36,711 nt of DNA from Promineifilum sp. (GTDB lineage: Bacteria > Chloroflexota > Anaerolineae > Promineifilales > Promineifilaceae): NCBI GenBank assembly GCA_019454405.1, contig JACFOH010000003.1, positions 75,404 to 112,114 on the forward strand, given 5' to 3'. This document shows positions 23,920 through 32,657 of this stretch, one piece after another. The notes beneath the pieces are model-generated. The model ran no database searches. It saw only the letters and a program-made list of their open reading frames with translations, and was not told where the DNA came from. The number at the start of each line of letters is the position of its first letter. Position 1 is the first letter of the stretch. Position numbers and translations under genes: made by a program.

Positions 23920-23932
23920 GGCAGCCTAGATC

Positions 23933-24640
23933 ATGGATGATACGATCGTACGCCGTTTGGTCGAGCTGAATGCACAGTTCTACGAACAACTCGCCGATCC
24001 ATTTTCCGCCAGTCGTGCAGGGCCACAACCCGGTTATGAGCAGCTCCTGGCCTATCTTCCTTCGGTGGAACCTTTGGATGTCCTGGATGTTGGATGCGGC
24101 AACGGGCGGTTTGGCCGCTTTCTAGTAGAACGCGTCGCCTCCATGAATTATACTGGCATCGACTTTTCTGATCGGTTGATGTCCACTGCCGATTTTGTGG
24201 CGGGCAATTTCTATCGGCGTGATCTGAGCCTTTCTGCCGCCTTATCCGGATTAGGTGCTTATGATCTGATAGTTTGCCTATCCACCCTCCAGCACATTCC
24301 CGGGTACACCAATCGTGAGCGCCTCTTACGCGAGATGCGTGATCATCTCCGTCCCCATGGCCGTCTTGTCCTGGCCAACTGGCAGTTCCTGGATAATCCA
24401 CGCCAGCGTCGCAAATTACGACCGTGGCCTGAGATTGGCCTTCAGGAAAACCAGGTTGAGCAGGGCGACTATCTGCTATCATGGCAGAAGGGTGGTTTTG
24501 GCTTGCGCTATGTCGCGCTAATCGATGAAGGGGCAACACAATCACTGGCCCAATTCGCCGGCTTTCGCATAATAATTAATTTTCGTAGCGACGGCCGTGA
24601 AGGCGATTTAAACCTATATACCATACTAGCCTCTGAATAG
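23933..24640 (+). CDS. Class I SAM-dependent methyltransferase (TRM9-like)
   Basis: A 235-residue Rossmann-fold methyltransferase. The SAM-binding motif I is LDVLDVGCGNGRFGRFL (about 48-64), with motif II YTGIDFSDRLM and post-motif IV YDLIVCLSTLQHIPG, then LRPHGRLVLANWQF. The C-terminal part (GDYLLSWQKGGFGLRYV, then SLAQFAGF) recalls the TRM9/ALKBH8 tRNA wobble-uridine methyltransferases, but I cannot confirm that substrate. It starts 13 bp after the kinase gene. An inverted repeat (24629-24637 with 24671-24679) spans its stop codon. Confidence 0.8.
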   Translation: MDDTIVRRLVELNAQFYEQLADPFSASRAGPQPGYEQLLAYLPSVEPLDVLDVGCGNGRFGRFLVERVASMNYTGIDFSDRLMSTADFVAGNFYRRDLSLSAALSGLGAYDLIVCLSTLQHIPGYTNRERLLREMRDHLRPHGRLVLANWQFLDNPRQRRKLRPWPEIGLQENQVEQGDYLLSWQKGGFGLRYVALIDEGATQSLAQFAGFRIIINFRSDGREGDLNLYTILASE

Positions 24641-24679
24641 GGGTTTCCATCCATTTTGCATGGCAGATCCTTCAGAGGC
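24629..24679 (+). repeat. Inverted repeat spanning the methyltransferase stop codon
   Basis: GCCTCTGAA (24629-24637) pairs with TTCAGAGGC (24671-24679) across 33 bases. A transcript hairpin or weak terminator is possible, but no T-tract follows. Confidence 0.35.
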
Positions 24680-24693
24680 CCTTGTCGGGTGCG

Positions 24694-24722
24694 TTGCCCT
24701 GCTACTTTAGCAATGCTACAAT
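24694..24722 (+). promoter_or_regulatory. Promoter of yqeY
   Basis: TTGCCC (24694-24699) and TACAAT (24717-24722) are 17 bp apart. The expected transcript would start about 7 bases before the ATG at 24736, a very short leader. Confidence 0.5.
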
Positions 24723-24735
24723 CAATTAGATTTCA

Positions 24736-25188
24736 ATGAGCAACATGACACTAAAAGAGAAGCTTCGCGCGGATAGAGATGATGCGATGCGGTCCGGTGA
24801 CGCCCAGCGTCGCGATATACTTCGCATGGTTATCGCCGCTATCAAACAGACAGAAGTTGACTCGCGCCAGGAACTGGATGATGCCGGCGTGCAGGATGTA
24901 TTGCGCAAGCAGATTAAACAACGGCAAGAGAGCATCGCTGACTTCACCAAAGCCGGGCGGCCGCAAGATGTTGAGCGGGAGAGCGCTGAAATCGTGGTGA
25001 TTCAATCCTATCTTCCGCAGATGATGTCACGCGAAGAAATCGAGCGACTTGTCCGGACCGTAGTTGAAGAGTTGGGGGTGACTGACGCTAAAGGAACTGG
25101 TCAGGTAATGGCCCGACTCATGCCTCAGGTTAAAGGGAAGGCGGATGGCCGTCTCGTGAACGAGGTTGTTCGCGATCTGCTGCAGTGA
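24736..25188 (+). CDS. yqeY: GatB/YqeY domain protein
   Basis: A 150-residue protein with the YqeY layout: N-terminal helices with LKEKLRADRDDAMRSGD, RRDILRMVIAAIKQ and EVDSRQELDD, then the QIKQRQESIADFTKAGR helix, IVVIQSYLPQMMSREEIE, and the C-terminal GTGQVMARLMPQVKGKADG. The C-terminal domain is shared with GatB of the tRNA amidotransferase; a role in tRNA-dependent amidation or binding is assumed for the family but not proved. No Shine-Dalgarno is visible. ATG 24745 (MTLKEKL) is an alternative start. Confidence 0.92.
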   Translation: MSNMTLKEKLRADRDDAMRSGDAQRRDILRMVIAAIKQTEVDSRQELDDAGVQDVLRKQIKQRQESIADFTKAGRPQDVERESAEIVVIQSYLPQMMSREEIERLVRTVVEELGVTDAKGTGQVMARLMPQVKGKADGRLVNEVVRDLLQ

Positions 25189-25272
25189 TTCTTTTGTTGA
25201 ATCGATCGGTGATTCAATGATTGACCCTGTCGCCGGCGCGTTCGCTACAGGAGCAGGCGTTCTAAGTTTAAA

Positions 25273-27456
25273 ATGAGCCATACTACCCTGAATGAGCGAA
25301 CCGAAGACTTCCAATTATGGGTTCGCCGCTATGCTCTGCCGATCTTCGTGATCGTCTTAGCGGTCGGTATGACACTGATCCTGTCCTTCGAACTCCCTGG
25401 TTCCAGGCAGGTCAGCGCCACAATTGGTCAACCTGCCCCTAACGACATCTTCTCTCCGCGCTCCCTGACTTACACGAGCGACTTGTTGACGCAACAGGCG
25501 CGTGACCAAGCTAGCCGGAATGTGCCCGAGAGTTTCACTCCTCTCGATTTAGGTATTGGGCGTTCTCAATTATCAAAGGCGCGCGACGTCTTCTCCTTTA
25601 TCGCGACTGTGCGCGCTGATTCGTCGGCGACGATCGAACGTAAGCTGGAATACCTCCAATCTATTGAAGAGATTGCGGTCAACGAGGAGGTCGCTCAAGC
25701 GCTCCTTGATCTTTCCCAAGCCGACTTCGAAGAGGTTCGCGGCAACGTTTTCTCTATCATCGAAGAGTTGATGCGTCAGGAGATACGACCGGCGCAGCTT
25801 GGTGATTTTCAGCGAACTGCCCGGCGACTGGCCAGCCTTGAATTAACTACCTCCCAGACGTTTATAGTTACGGAACTGGCTTATCAGTTCATTGTTCCCA
25901 CCGTCTTCCCCAATGAAGAAGCTACCGCGGCGGCCCGTAGCGAGGCGGCAGCTGCCGTCCAGCCGATTACCCGGTCGATTGCCCGTGATCAGCGTATCCT
26001 CAGGGCTGGTGAGATTGTCACCGAGATCGACCATGAGACCTTGACCGAACTGGGTCTGCTTCAGCATGAAACCGATTGGCAGCGGATCGTCAGCTACGCG
26101 ATCCTCTCTGTACTTGTCGCCGCGACAATTGCCATTTATTGGGCCAAATTTCAGAGTGCCAATTTTGCGAACAGTCGGTACCTTGGCGTTCTGGGTGGCC
26201 TGATTTTGATCTTTACACTCACGGCCAAGATTATGGCGGCTGATGAGACACTGAGTTATTGGTTTCCGCTGGCCGCGCTATCTCTGCTTCTCGCCGTTGT
26301 CTATGACACGCGGTTCTCAATTCTTGTCACAGTTCTCCTGGCCGGTACGACTGGATTCATTAGTATCGGCGCGTTGGAGACCACTATTTATTTGGCAGTA
26401 GGGGGAATCCTCAGCGTCTTAACTCTCAGAGATAGCACGCGTATCTCGTCGTTTTTCCGTGCGGGCCTTATGGCCGCGCTGGGCTATTTCATTGTTATCG
26501 CTATATTTTGGCTGCCCAGTGAGGGCGAGCTTGATCCGACCAAAATAATGCTCCCTACGCTTTTTGCATTAGGGAACGGATTACTGTCAACGGCTCTGAC
26601 GTTGGCCGGGTTTTATATTTTGGGAGGCCTATTTGGCATCGTCACCATTCTGCAGCTCCAGGACCTTTCTCGACTTGATCATCCGCTCCTGCGCGAATTG
26701 TTAAGGCGCGCACCGGGAACATATCATCATAGCATTATGGTCGCCAACCTGGCAGAACAGGCGGCCGAGCGGATCGGCGCCAACAGCACCCTCGTTCGTG
26801 TGAGCGCCTTCTATCATGATGTGGGCAAGATGATTCGGCCGCCGTTCTTCATCGAGAATCAGGAGGGCATTGACCCTCATTCAACGCTGGATCCGCTGAC
26901 CAGTGCGCGTATTATCATTAGTCATGTCGCCGACGGCGTTGTGCTCGCTCGCCAGTATCGCTTGCCGTTTCGTGTGCAGAATATTATTGCCGAACATCAC
27001 GGCAATCGCGCTGTCAAGAGTTTCTACCGCAAAGCCCAGGAAGCCGCGGGCGAAGGGGTGGAAGTTGATATGCAGCCGTTTCGCTATCCCGGGCCATGTC
27101 CCAGTTCGCGAGAAGCGGCGATCGTTATGCTGGCTGATGCTGTTGACGCGACTTCGACCGCCTTGCGGCCGAACACAGAAAGGGCTATTGAAAAGCTAGT
27201 CAATACCATTGTCGAAGAGGATATGCTGGAAGGTCAATTGAACGACTCCCATTTGACCATGGGAGATATCGAACTGCTGCGGCTATCGTTCATTGAAACC
27301 TTGAAGGGGCGCTTCCATGTGCGTGTCCAATACCCCGGCAACGAGTCGATAACCGATGGTATTCCGGAGTTCGCCTTGCCTGTGTCCCAGCCTCAACTTC
27401 CTCGTGTCGAGCCCCAGCTACAGTCCACGACTTCCCGGACCGCCGGCTCCGTCTAA
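25273..27456 (+). CDS. pgpH: 7TM-HD domain phosphohydrolase (PgpH/YqfF family)
   Basis: A 727-residue membrane protein. One membrane helix lies at about 20-42, followed by an extracytoplasmic domain of about 220 residues, seven membrane helices at about 265-475, and a cytoplasmic HD domain. The HD motifs are present: HHSIMVANLAEQ near 483, FYHDVGK near 513, and a conserved EHHGN. PgpH of Listeria degrades c-di-AMP, and this protein has the same architecture, so c-di-AMP hydrolysis is likely. No Shine-Dalgarno is obvious before ATG 25273. It heads the pgpH-ybeY-dgkA run that is conserved in many Gram-positive-type bacteria. Confidence 0.92.
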   Translation: MSHTTLNERTEDFQLWVRRYALPIFVIVLAVGMTLILSFELPGSRQVSATIGQPAPNDIFSPRSLTYTSDLLTQQARDQASRNVPESFTPLDLGIGRSQLSKARDVFSFIATVRADSSATIERKLEYLQSIEEIAVNEEVAQALLDLSQADFEEVRGNVFSIIEELMRQEIRPAQLGDFQRTARRLASLELTTSQTFIVTELAYQFIVPTVFPNEEATAAARSEAAAAVQPITRSIARDQRILRAGEIVTEIDHETLTELGLLQHETDWQRIVSYAILSVLVAATIAIYWAKFQSANFANSRYLGVLGGLILIFTLTAKIMAADETLSYWFPLAALSLLLAVVYDTRFSILVTVLLAGTTGFISIGALETTIYLAVGGILSVLTLRDSTRISSFFRAGLMAALGYFIVIAIFWLPSEGELDPTKIMLPTLFALGNGLLSTALTLAGFYILGGLFGIVTILQLQDLSRLDHPLLRELLRRAPGTYHHSIMVANLAEQAAERIGANSTLVRVSAFYHDVGKMIRPPFFIENQEGIDPHSTLDPLTSARIIISHVADGVVLARQYRLPFRVQNIIAEHHGNRAVKSFYRKAQEAAGEGVEVDMQPFRYPGPCPSSREAAIVMLADAVDATSTALRPNTERAIEKLVNTIVEEDMLEGQLNDSHLTMGDIELLRLSFIETLKGRFHVRVQYPGNESITDGIPEFALPVSQPQLPRVEPQLQSTTSRTAGSV

Positions 27457-27480
27457 TCATAACACCCAAAAAGGATTCCA

Positions 27481-27963
27481 ATGCCTTATACAGTTGATTT
27501 GCAGTGCACAATACCATATCCCATGCCTTATCTGCGCGCTGTCGCAAAAGCGGCCAACATGGCTATGACTCACGAGTCTGTCTCGAATGGTGCAGCATGT
27601 ACTATTTTGCTCACAGATGACGATTATATTCGTCAACTTAATATCCAGTATCGTGGCGAGGATCGTGCCACCGATGTGTTAAGTTTTCCTGGCGGCGATC
27701 CCATCCCCGGCAGCGAGGAGCTCCTCGAATACCTGGGCGATATCGCTATCTCGGTTGATATGGCCAAATTACAGGCGGCGTCCAAGGGGCACGAAACCAC
27801 CGCCGAATTACAATTGTTGGCTGTTCACGGCGTCTTGCATTTATTAGGCTATGACCATTATGATGAGGCAGAAAGAGCGGCTATGTGGGCCGTTCAGACT
27901 GCAATCCTGGAACGTCTGGGTCTAAGCGGGATTCAGCCCACAGAGGACGAGTACGATGACTGA
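27481..27963 (+). CDS. ybeY: Endoribonuclease YbeY (rRNA maturation)
   Basis: YbeY is a zinc-dependent endoribonuclease involved in 16S rRNA 3'-end maturation and ribosome quality control. The 160-residue protein has ILLTDDDYIRQLN, YRGEDRATDVLSFPGG, YLGDIAISVD and the zinc motif HGVLHLLGYDH near residue 115, with all three histidines present. It starts 24 bp after pgpH with AAAAAGGATTCC upstream, and overlaps dgkA by 8 bp. Confidence 0.95.
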   Translation: MPYTVDLQCTIPYPMPYLRAVAKAANMAMTHESVSNGAACTILLTDDDYIRQLNIQYRGEDRATDVLSFPGGDPIPGSEELLEYLGDIAISVDMAKLQAASKGHETTAELQLLAVHGVLHLLGYDHYDEAERAAMWAVQTAILERLGLSGIQPTEDEYDD

Positions 27964-28345
27964 AGTCAGGGAGGGATTAACCTTCCGCCGGCGTATCAGA
28001 AGTTTCGTCTATGCCCTCGAGGGCTGGTGGCACGTCATTCGCACTCAGCCAAACGCCTGGATTCATGCCGTCATTAGTTTGGCTGTTATCGTCCTGGCAT
28101 TCTGGTTGCGGCTTGGTCGGATGGAGTGGGCCATCCTCGTGTTAACGATGGCGCTTGTCTGGATGGCCGAGTTCTTCAATACGGCCCTGGAGTCGGCCGT
28201 GGATATGGCTATGCCGGATGTCCATCCGTTGGCCAAGGCAGCCAAGGATGTCGCTGCCGCGGCTGTTTTGGTGGGGGCTATCGGCGCGGTTGTTGTCGGC
28301 CTTCTTGTCATGGGGCCGCCTCTTTGGATTCGCTTATTCGGCTAA
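27956..28345 (+). CDS. dgkA: Diacylglycerol/undecaprenol kinase family protein
   Basis: A 129-residue small membrane kinase with three hydrophobic segments (about 35-54, 60-80, 98-122). The signature EFFNTALESAVDMAMPDVHP followed by AKAAKDVAAAAVL is typical of the DgkA family. In Gram-positive-type bacteria the homologue next to ybeY usually phosphorylates undecaprenol, which would supply carrier lipid for cell wall; the true substrate here is not shown. It overlaps ybeY by 8 bp and its last 12 bp overlap the convergent epimerase gene. Confidence 0.92.
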   Translation: MTEVREGLTFRRRIRSFVYALEGWWHVIRTQPNAWIHAVISLAVIVLAFWLRLGRMEWAILVLTMALVWMAEFFNTALESAVDMAMPDVHPLAKAAKDVAAAAVLVGAIGAVVVGLLVMGPPLWIRLFG

Positions 28346-28897
28346 CCCCGATTCCGAACGTGGTAGTCTATCATTAGGTATATCCTTGAAGAAAGGATTC
28401 GCCGCATCTCGCCCTGAAACAATGGGGGTTATTTCTGCTCCCCAGGGCACGAAAATATCCGGATCATCCCAGGCCAATCCGTATTCATCTGAACCGTCGT
28501 AGTAATTATCGACCGTGTAAAACAAAGTTACATCGGAAAGCGCCAGGAACCCGTGCGCGATACCGACCGGGATATACAGACCTCGGTTATCAGCTGCATC
28601 AAGGTCGATTGTCTCAGTTTTTCGATAGCTGGGAGACGAAGGGCGCAAGTCGGCCAGGCCAACCCGGATCTGCCCACTGAGTAAGTACCAGTAATCTACC
28701 TGGTTGAAATGGTAATGTAGCCCACGCAAGACCCCGGCTCGCGAATCTGAGCGGTTGGTCTGGATACGACTCCACTCTCGTTGCGGAAACCATTCCTTGC
28801 GAAACGTTTCTGTGAAGCGGCCGCGTTCGTCAGCAAATGGTTGTAGCGCGACGATTAGAACGCCGGGGATTCTTTTCGATTCAATAAATGTAGGCAT
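28334..28897 (-). CDS. rfbC: dTDP-4-dehydrorhamnose 3,5-epimerase-like protein
   Basis: A 187-residue RmlC-type cupin with the signatures FADERGRFTETFR, LRGLHYH (His61), IPVGIAHGFLAL and YYDGSDEYGLAWDDPD. RmlC epimerises dTDP-4-keto-6-deoxyglucose towards rhamnose. After GLHYH the usual QGKLVR stretch is QVDYWY, so the conserved lysine next to the active site is missing; I recall a related actinobacterial subfamily with the same change, so it may use a variant mechanism or substrate. No rfbA, rfbB or rfbD lies beside it, although a sugar nucleotidyltransferase begins at 36572. Confidence 0.85.
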   Translation of the reverse strand: MPTFIESKRIPGVLIVALQPFADERGRFTETFRKEWFPQREWSRIQTNRSDSRAGVLRGLHYHFNQVDYWYLLSGQIRVGLADLRPSSPSYRKTETIDLDAADNRGLYIPVGIAHGFLALSDVTLFYTVDNYYDGSDEYGLAWDDPDIFVPWGAEITPIVSGRDAANPFFKDIPNDRLPRSESGLAE

Positions 28898-28957
28898 CCA
28901 CCATACCGTTGCAAAGCCTTTATGACTGGTGATGAGCAGTCTGGAATCCGGGACGGC

Positions 28958-29992
28958 TCAGGCGCGAAAGAAGTTGCTGATGAAGAACCATAGGTTGGCG
29001 GGACGTTCCGCCAGCCGGCGAACAAAGTAAGGGTACCAGGCCGTGCCATAAGGAACGTAGATTCGCACCCGATATCCTTCTTTGACCAATGACTCCTGCA
29101 GATCTCTACGAATCCCATAGAGCATCTGGAATTCAAATTTGTCGCTGGGGATGTTGTTGGTTTTCGTATAGATTTTTATCTCATCGATCATCCTTGGGTC
29201 GTGGGTTGCAAATGCCGGGTAGACGCCGTTGGCTAGTGCATTCCGACTCAGGGTCATGCGTGAGAGATTCAAGTAATTCCCATCAACATCGATCTTCTTT
29301 GGAAAAGCGACCTCGGCCGGCTCGGCATAGGCGCCTTTGCATAAACGCATTGACGCGCCTTCTTCGATCAGCTTCTCTACGTCCTTCTCGCTACGATATA
29401 GATAAGATTGGATAACAACACCGACGTTATCTAGTCCGATGTTATGACGCAGATGGCGGTAAATGGCTAATGTCGCATCTGTCGTCGGGTGATCTTCCAT
29501 ATCGATTCGAATGAAATTGCCATACTGCTTGGCTTTTTGAACGATTGCGCCGATATTCTCTTGAGCCAGCGCCGGATCGATCTTCAGTCCAAGTTGGCTT
29601 GGCTTGATCGAAACGTTGGCTTTCAACTGATGACGATTGATATCTTCGAGGATTCGCATAATCTCGTCACGTGCGGTGGAAGCTTCGGCCTCAGAGGTAC
29701 AACTCTCGCCTAAATAGTCTAAGGTCAGCATCATGCCGTTCTCGTTCAGCGCTTGCCCTACGTCGACGGCTGCTTGCCGGTCTTCTCCGGCCACGAAGCG
29801 TGACGCGACTAGCCAGGCGATACTCCAATTACTGATGATTTGCCTGGCCCATGCAGCTTGTGATAAATAGACCAGAATGTTGCGTAACCATTTCTCACCA
29901 TTCCGGTAGAATAAGATCCCGGACATGGCCACAATGATGATCGGAAGTAGAAGCGGGAATCGGGATTTAGTGGGGTAGGTAGGCTCGTCCAT
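28958..29992 (-). CDS. Proline dehydrogenase
   Basis: A monofunctional FAD-dependent proline dehydrogenase oxidises proline to pyrroline-5-carboxylate, passing electrons to the membrane quinone pool. The 344-residue chain shows the TIM-barrel motifs LDYLGES, SIKPSQLGL, FIRIDMED, VVIQSYLYR, LCKGAYAEP, FATHD, FQMLYGIR and the substrate motif RIYVPYGTAWYPYFVRRLA. It carries an N-terminal hydrophobic segment (about 12-28) not usual in the family, where proteins start near residue 38 of this one. Translation may begin later, at ATG 29926, or the segment may be a membrane anchor. No P5C dehydrogenase gene is adjacent. Confidence 0.9.
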   Translation of the reverse strand: MDEPTYPTKSRFPLLLPIIIVAMSGILFYRNGEKWLRNILVYLSQAAWARQIISNWSIAWLVASRFVAGEDRQAAVDVGQALNENGMMLTLDYLGESCTSEAEASTARDEIMRILEDINRHQLKANVSIKPSQLGLKIDPALAQENIGAIVQKAKQYGNFIRIDMEDHPTTDATLAIYRHLRHNIGLDNVGVVIQSYLYRSEKDVEKLIEEGASMRLCKGAYAEPAEVAFPKKIDVDGNYLNLSRMTLSRNALANGVYPAFATHDPRMIDEIKIYTKTNNIPSDKFEFQMLYGIRRDLQESLVKEGYRVRIYVPYGTAWYPYFVRRLAERPANLWFFISNFFRA

Positions 29993-30128
29993 GCCTCACA
30001 TTTTACTCCCCCAATAACAATATGTCATGCTAGTTGGTGCTTTTCGTTCGGTGACGAAACGTACCTTTCGATGGTGAGCAGGGTTACTTATTACAATGTG
30101 TTTAGCCTAGATTAGGAGAGAAGAGCGG

Positions 30129-30920
30129 ATGAATTTACTTTCCGGCAAGAAGGCGCTGATTTTCGGCGTCGCCAACAAACACTCCATCGCCTGGGCCATT
30201 GCCGAGGCGTTTAAGCAGCAAGGCGCGGACGTCGGCCTAAGCTACGGTATTCCCCAACTTGAGAAGCGCGTATTTCCGTTAGCGGAAAGCATCGGCGCGA
30301 CCTTTGTTGAAAAATGTGATGTTACATCTGATAGCGAGATTGACGAAGTGTTTAGCAAAGCCAAAGACCATTTCGGCACACTCGATATCCTCGTTCATTC
30401 TATCGGGTATGCGCCATCAGAAGAGCTGGAGGGGCGCTTTTATAGTACCAGTCGGGAGGGCTTCCGTATTGCCATGGATATCAGCGTCTATAGCTTTGTC
30501 GCCCTGGCTCAGCGTGCCCAGGAACTAATGCCCGATGGCGGCAGCATGATGACGATGACCTACTATGGTTCAGAGAAGGTGGTGCCTCATTATAACGTGA
30601 TGGGCGTTGCCAAGGCCGCGCTGGAAGCCAGCACTCGATATCTTGCGGCAGACCTGGGGCCGCATAACATTCGCGTTAATGCTATCTCGGCTGGGCCGAT
30701 CAAGACATTGGCTGCTTCGGGGATTGCCGGGTTCCGCAAGATGCTCGGCTATGTGAATGAACGCGCTCCGCTGCGGCGCAATATCGATCAAGCCGAGGTC
30801 GCAGGAACAGCGCTTTGGCTTTGCAGCGATTTGGGGAGCGGGGTAACGGGAGAAGTGGTCTACGTTGACGCGGGTTATCATATTCTAGGCATGCCTGAAC
30901 CTCCTGAACAATGGGAATAG
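30129..30920 (+). CDS. fabI: Enoyl-[acyl-carrier-protein] reductase (NADH), FabI
   Basis: FabI reduces trans-2-enoyl-ACP in the last step of each fatty-acid elongation cycle and is the triclosan/isoniazid-type target. The 263-residue short-chain dehydrogenase has [17 protein letters not shown] (cofactor site), [19 protein letters not shown], the active-site tyrosine and lysine in [20 protein letters not shown] (Tyr-X6-Lys spacing), and [19 protein letters not shown] precedes the ATG. It stands as a single gene; a hairpin at 30967-30983 after the stop overlaps the metK promoter. Confidence 0.95.
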   Translation: MNLLSGKKALIFGVANKHSIAWAIAEAFKQQGADVGLSYGIPQLEKRVFPLAESIGATFVEKCDVTSDSEIDEVFSKAKDHFGTLDILVHSIGYAPSEELEGRFYSTSREGFRIAMDISVYSFVALAQRAQELMPDGGSMMTMTYYGSEKVVPHYNVMGVAKAALEASTRYLAADLGPHNIRVNAISAGPIKTLAASGIAGFRKMLGYVNERAPLRRNIDQAEVAGTALWLCSDLGSGVTGEVVYVDAGYHILGMPEPPEQWE

Positions 30921-30960
30921 TTGACCTTAATCTCAGTCGTAAGCAATTGACTCTATGATC

Positions 30961-30989
30961 TTGACAAATCGCCATGGGCGATTAATAAT
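30961..30989 (+). promoter_or_regulatory. Promoter of metK with an inverted repeat in the spacer
   Basis: TTGACA (30961-30966) is followed after 17 bp by AATAAT (30984-30989), or after 16 bp by TAATAA. The whole spacer is the inverted repeat AATCGCC-ATG-GGCGATT (30967-30983). It could be an operator, or the terminator hairpin of fabI with the weak tail AATAATCTTTTG. Confidence 0.6.
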
Positions 30990-31029
30990 CTTTTGTTAGG
31001 CGAGAACCTTACGATACAGAGCAATCGCG

Positions 31030-31125
31030 CTTATCTAGAGCAGTCTAGGGACCCGGCCCGATGAAACTGCAGCAACCATCCATATGGAAAGGTGCTAACT
31101 CCGGCAGCGAAAGCTGGAAGATAAG
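31030..31125 (+). promoter_or_regulatory. SAM-I (S-box) riboswitch
   Basis: P1 is CTTATCT (31030-31036) with AGATAAG (31119-31125). Conserved core pieces are AGAGCAG, GGGACCCGGCCCGATGAAA, GCAGCAACC, AAGGTGCTAACTCC and GCGAAAGC. The segment AAGAGG (31123-31128), overlapping the P1 3' strand, can pair with CCTCTT (31152-31157) as an antiterminator, so SAM binding should favour the terminator. Confidence 0.95.
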
Positions 31126-31148
31126 AGGTAAAAGTGAATCCACACCAG

Positions 31149-31179
31149 ACGCCTCTTGACCTGCTCAGGAGGCGTTTTT
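31149..31179 (+). terminator. Riboswitch-controlled terminator upstream of metK
   Basis: ACGCCTC (31149-31155) pairs with GAGGCGT (31169-31175) and continues into a T-tract (31175-31179). It is the expression platform of the SAM-I riboswitch. Confidence 0.88.
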
Positions 31180-31225
31180 GTTATATCACCAGGTATCCGC
31201 GACTAATTTTGGAGGTACCAAATAA

Positions 31226-32506
31226 ATGTCTACAACTTTCATGTCGTCACCAAGCATCCTCTTCACCTCGGAATCCGTGACCGAGGGGCATCCGGATAAA
31301 ATGTGTGACCAAATCAGTGACGGCGTTCTGGACGCGCTACTGGCCCAGGACCCCAACTCTCGCGTAGCTCTGGAAACAGCCGCTAAGACCGGTTTTGTCT
31401 TGCTCCTGGGTGAAATTACAACCACCGCATTTGTTGACTTTGACAAGCTCGTGCGAGAGATCATAACCTCTATTGGTTTTGATGATAGCAGCAAAGGCTT
31501 CGACGGTAATACTTGTGGCGTTCAATCCGCCATAGCTGCCCAGAGTCCCGATATTGCTCAGGGTGTCGATCAAGCCCTGGAGGTGCGCAAGAACGGTGAT
31601 GCCGATGCGTCCTTGAACTCCGTCGGCGCCGGCGACCAAGGGATGATGTTCGGCTTTGCATGTAATGAGACCGATGTCTTCATGCCCATGCCTATTTATC
31701 TGGCGCATCAGTTGACTCGTCGTCTCTCTGAGGTTCGCCGTAATGGAACGTTGCCCTGGGTTCGTCCCGACGGCAAATCCCAGGTGACTGTCGAGTATGC
31801 CTATGGTAAACCAAAGCGTATTCGTACGGTCCTTATCAGCACCCAACATGCGCCTGATGTTGATAACGCGGCCATCAAGAACGGTATCGTTGAGCATGTC
31901 ATCAAACCGGTCTTGCCAAAGGAACTCGTTGGCGATAATCGTAATATCGTCGTCAACCCGAAAAGTCAGGCTGATTACGATTCAGAGGATCTGGTAATCT
32001 ACGTCAATCCGACCGGCCGCTTTGTTGTGGGAGGCCCGATGGGTGACGCCGGCCTCACCGGTCGCAAGATCATCGTCGATACCTATGGCGGTATGGGCCG
32101 TCATGGTGGCGGTGCGTTCAGCGGCAAGGATCCGACGAAAGTTGATCGCAGCGCCGCCTATGCTGCTCGTTGGGTGGCCAAGAATCTCGTCGCTGCCGGC
32201 CTGGCCGAACGGTGTGAAGTACAACTAGCTTATGCCATCGGGGTGGCTCATCCTCTTAGCGTCAACGTTGAGACCTTTGGCACCAGTGAGTTCACCAGTG
32301 ACCAGTTGGTTGAGTTGATCTACGAGCATTTCGACCTGCGACCAGCGGCGATTATCCGCGACCTGAACTTGCGCCGGCCGATTTATCGTGCGACGGCCGC
32401 CTATGGTCACTTTGGTCGCCACGATATCGACGCGCCATGGGAAAATACTGATAGAGCTGAGGCCTTACGCGCGGCAGCTGCGGCGCTCCAACCCGTGATG
32501 GCCTAG
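31226..32506 (+). CDS. metK: S-adenosylmethionine synthetase
   Basis: MetK makes SAM from methionine and ATP. The 426-residue protein carries all signatures: [79 protein letters not shown] and the C-terminal [11 protein letters not shown]. It is slightly longer than E. coli MetK (384). The ATG at 31226 follows GGAGG. It is controlled by the SAM riboswitch immediately upstream (product feedback). A hairpin at 32544-32572 follows the gene. Confidence 0.97.
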   Translation: MSTTFMSSPSILFTSESVTEGHPDKMCDQISDGVLDALLAQDPNSRVALETAAKTGFVLLLGEITTTAFVDFDKLVREIITSIGFDDSSKGFDGNTCGVQSAIAAQSPDIAQGVDQALEVRKNGDADASLNSVGAGDQGMMFGFACNETDVFMPMPIYLAHQLTRRLSEVRRNGTLPWVRPDGKSQVTVEYAYGKPKRIRTVLISTQHAPDVDNAAIKNGIVEHVIKPVLPKELVGDNRNIVVNPKSQADYDSEDLVIYVNPTGRFVVGGPMGDAGLTGRKIIVDTYGGMGRHGGGAFSGKDPTKVDRSAAYAARWVAKNLVAAGLAERCEVQLAYAIGVAHPLSVNVETFGTSEFTSDQLVELIYEHFDLRPAAIIRDLNLRRPIYRATAAYGHFGRHDIDAPWENTDRAEALRAAAAALQPVMA

Positions 32507-32543
32507 CTTCTTACGCGGTTTGAGAGTAGAATCTGCTTACTAG

Positions 32544-32572
32544 AGACCCATTCGCTATTGGCGGATGGGTCT
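32544..32572 (+). terminator. Probable terminator of metK
   Basis: A 12-bp stem (AGACCCATTCGC, 32544-32555, with GCGGATGGGTCT, 32561-32572, one T-G pair) closes a TATTG loop. The downstream tail is only moderately T-rich. Confidence 0.65.
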
Positions 32573-32589
32573 AGTTGCATGTTTGCGTC

Positions 32590-32618
32590 TTGACGCAGTA
32601 TATTGGCTGCGTTAGAAT
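32590..32618 (+). promoter_or_regulatory. Promoter of ffh
   Basis: TTGACG (32590-32595) and TAGAAT (32613-32618) are 17 bp apart. The palindrome TGCGTC-TT-GACGCA (32584-32597) overlaps the -35, and its half site TGACGCAGT also occurs in the folK promoter. Confidence 0.65.
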
Positions 32619-32657
32619 CTCAACCTTGCAAACTTTCTGTTGCATGATGGTGATTTA

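Larger units (their letters stand above)
30921..31225 (+). other. Leader of metK: promoter, SAM-I riboswitch, terminator (non-coding)
   Basis: This 305-bp gap contains a promoter (30961-30989) with an internal hairpin, a SAM-I riboswitch (31030-31125), a terminator (31149-31179) and the metK ribosome site GGAGG near 31210. No coding region is visible. Confidence 0.85.

Noticed and set aside
25197..25217. TTGAATC/GATTCAA stem after yqeY as a terminator
   Set aside because: Only 7 bp with a 7-base loop and no T-tract; too weak to call.
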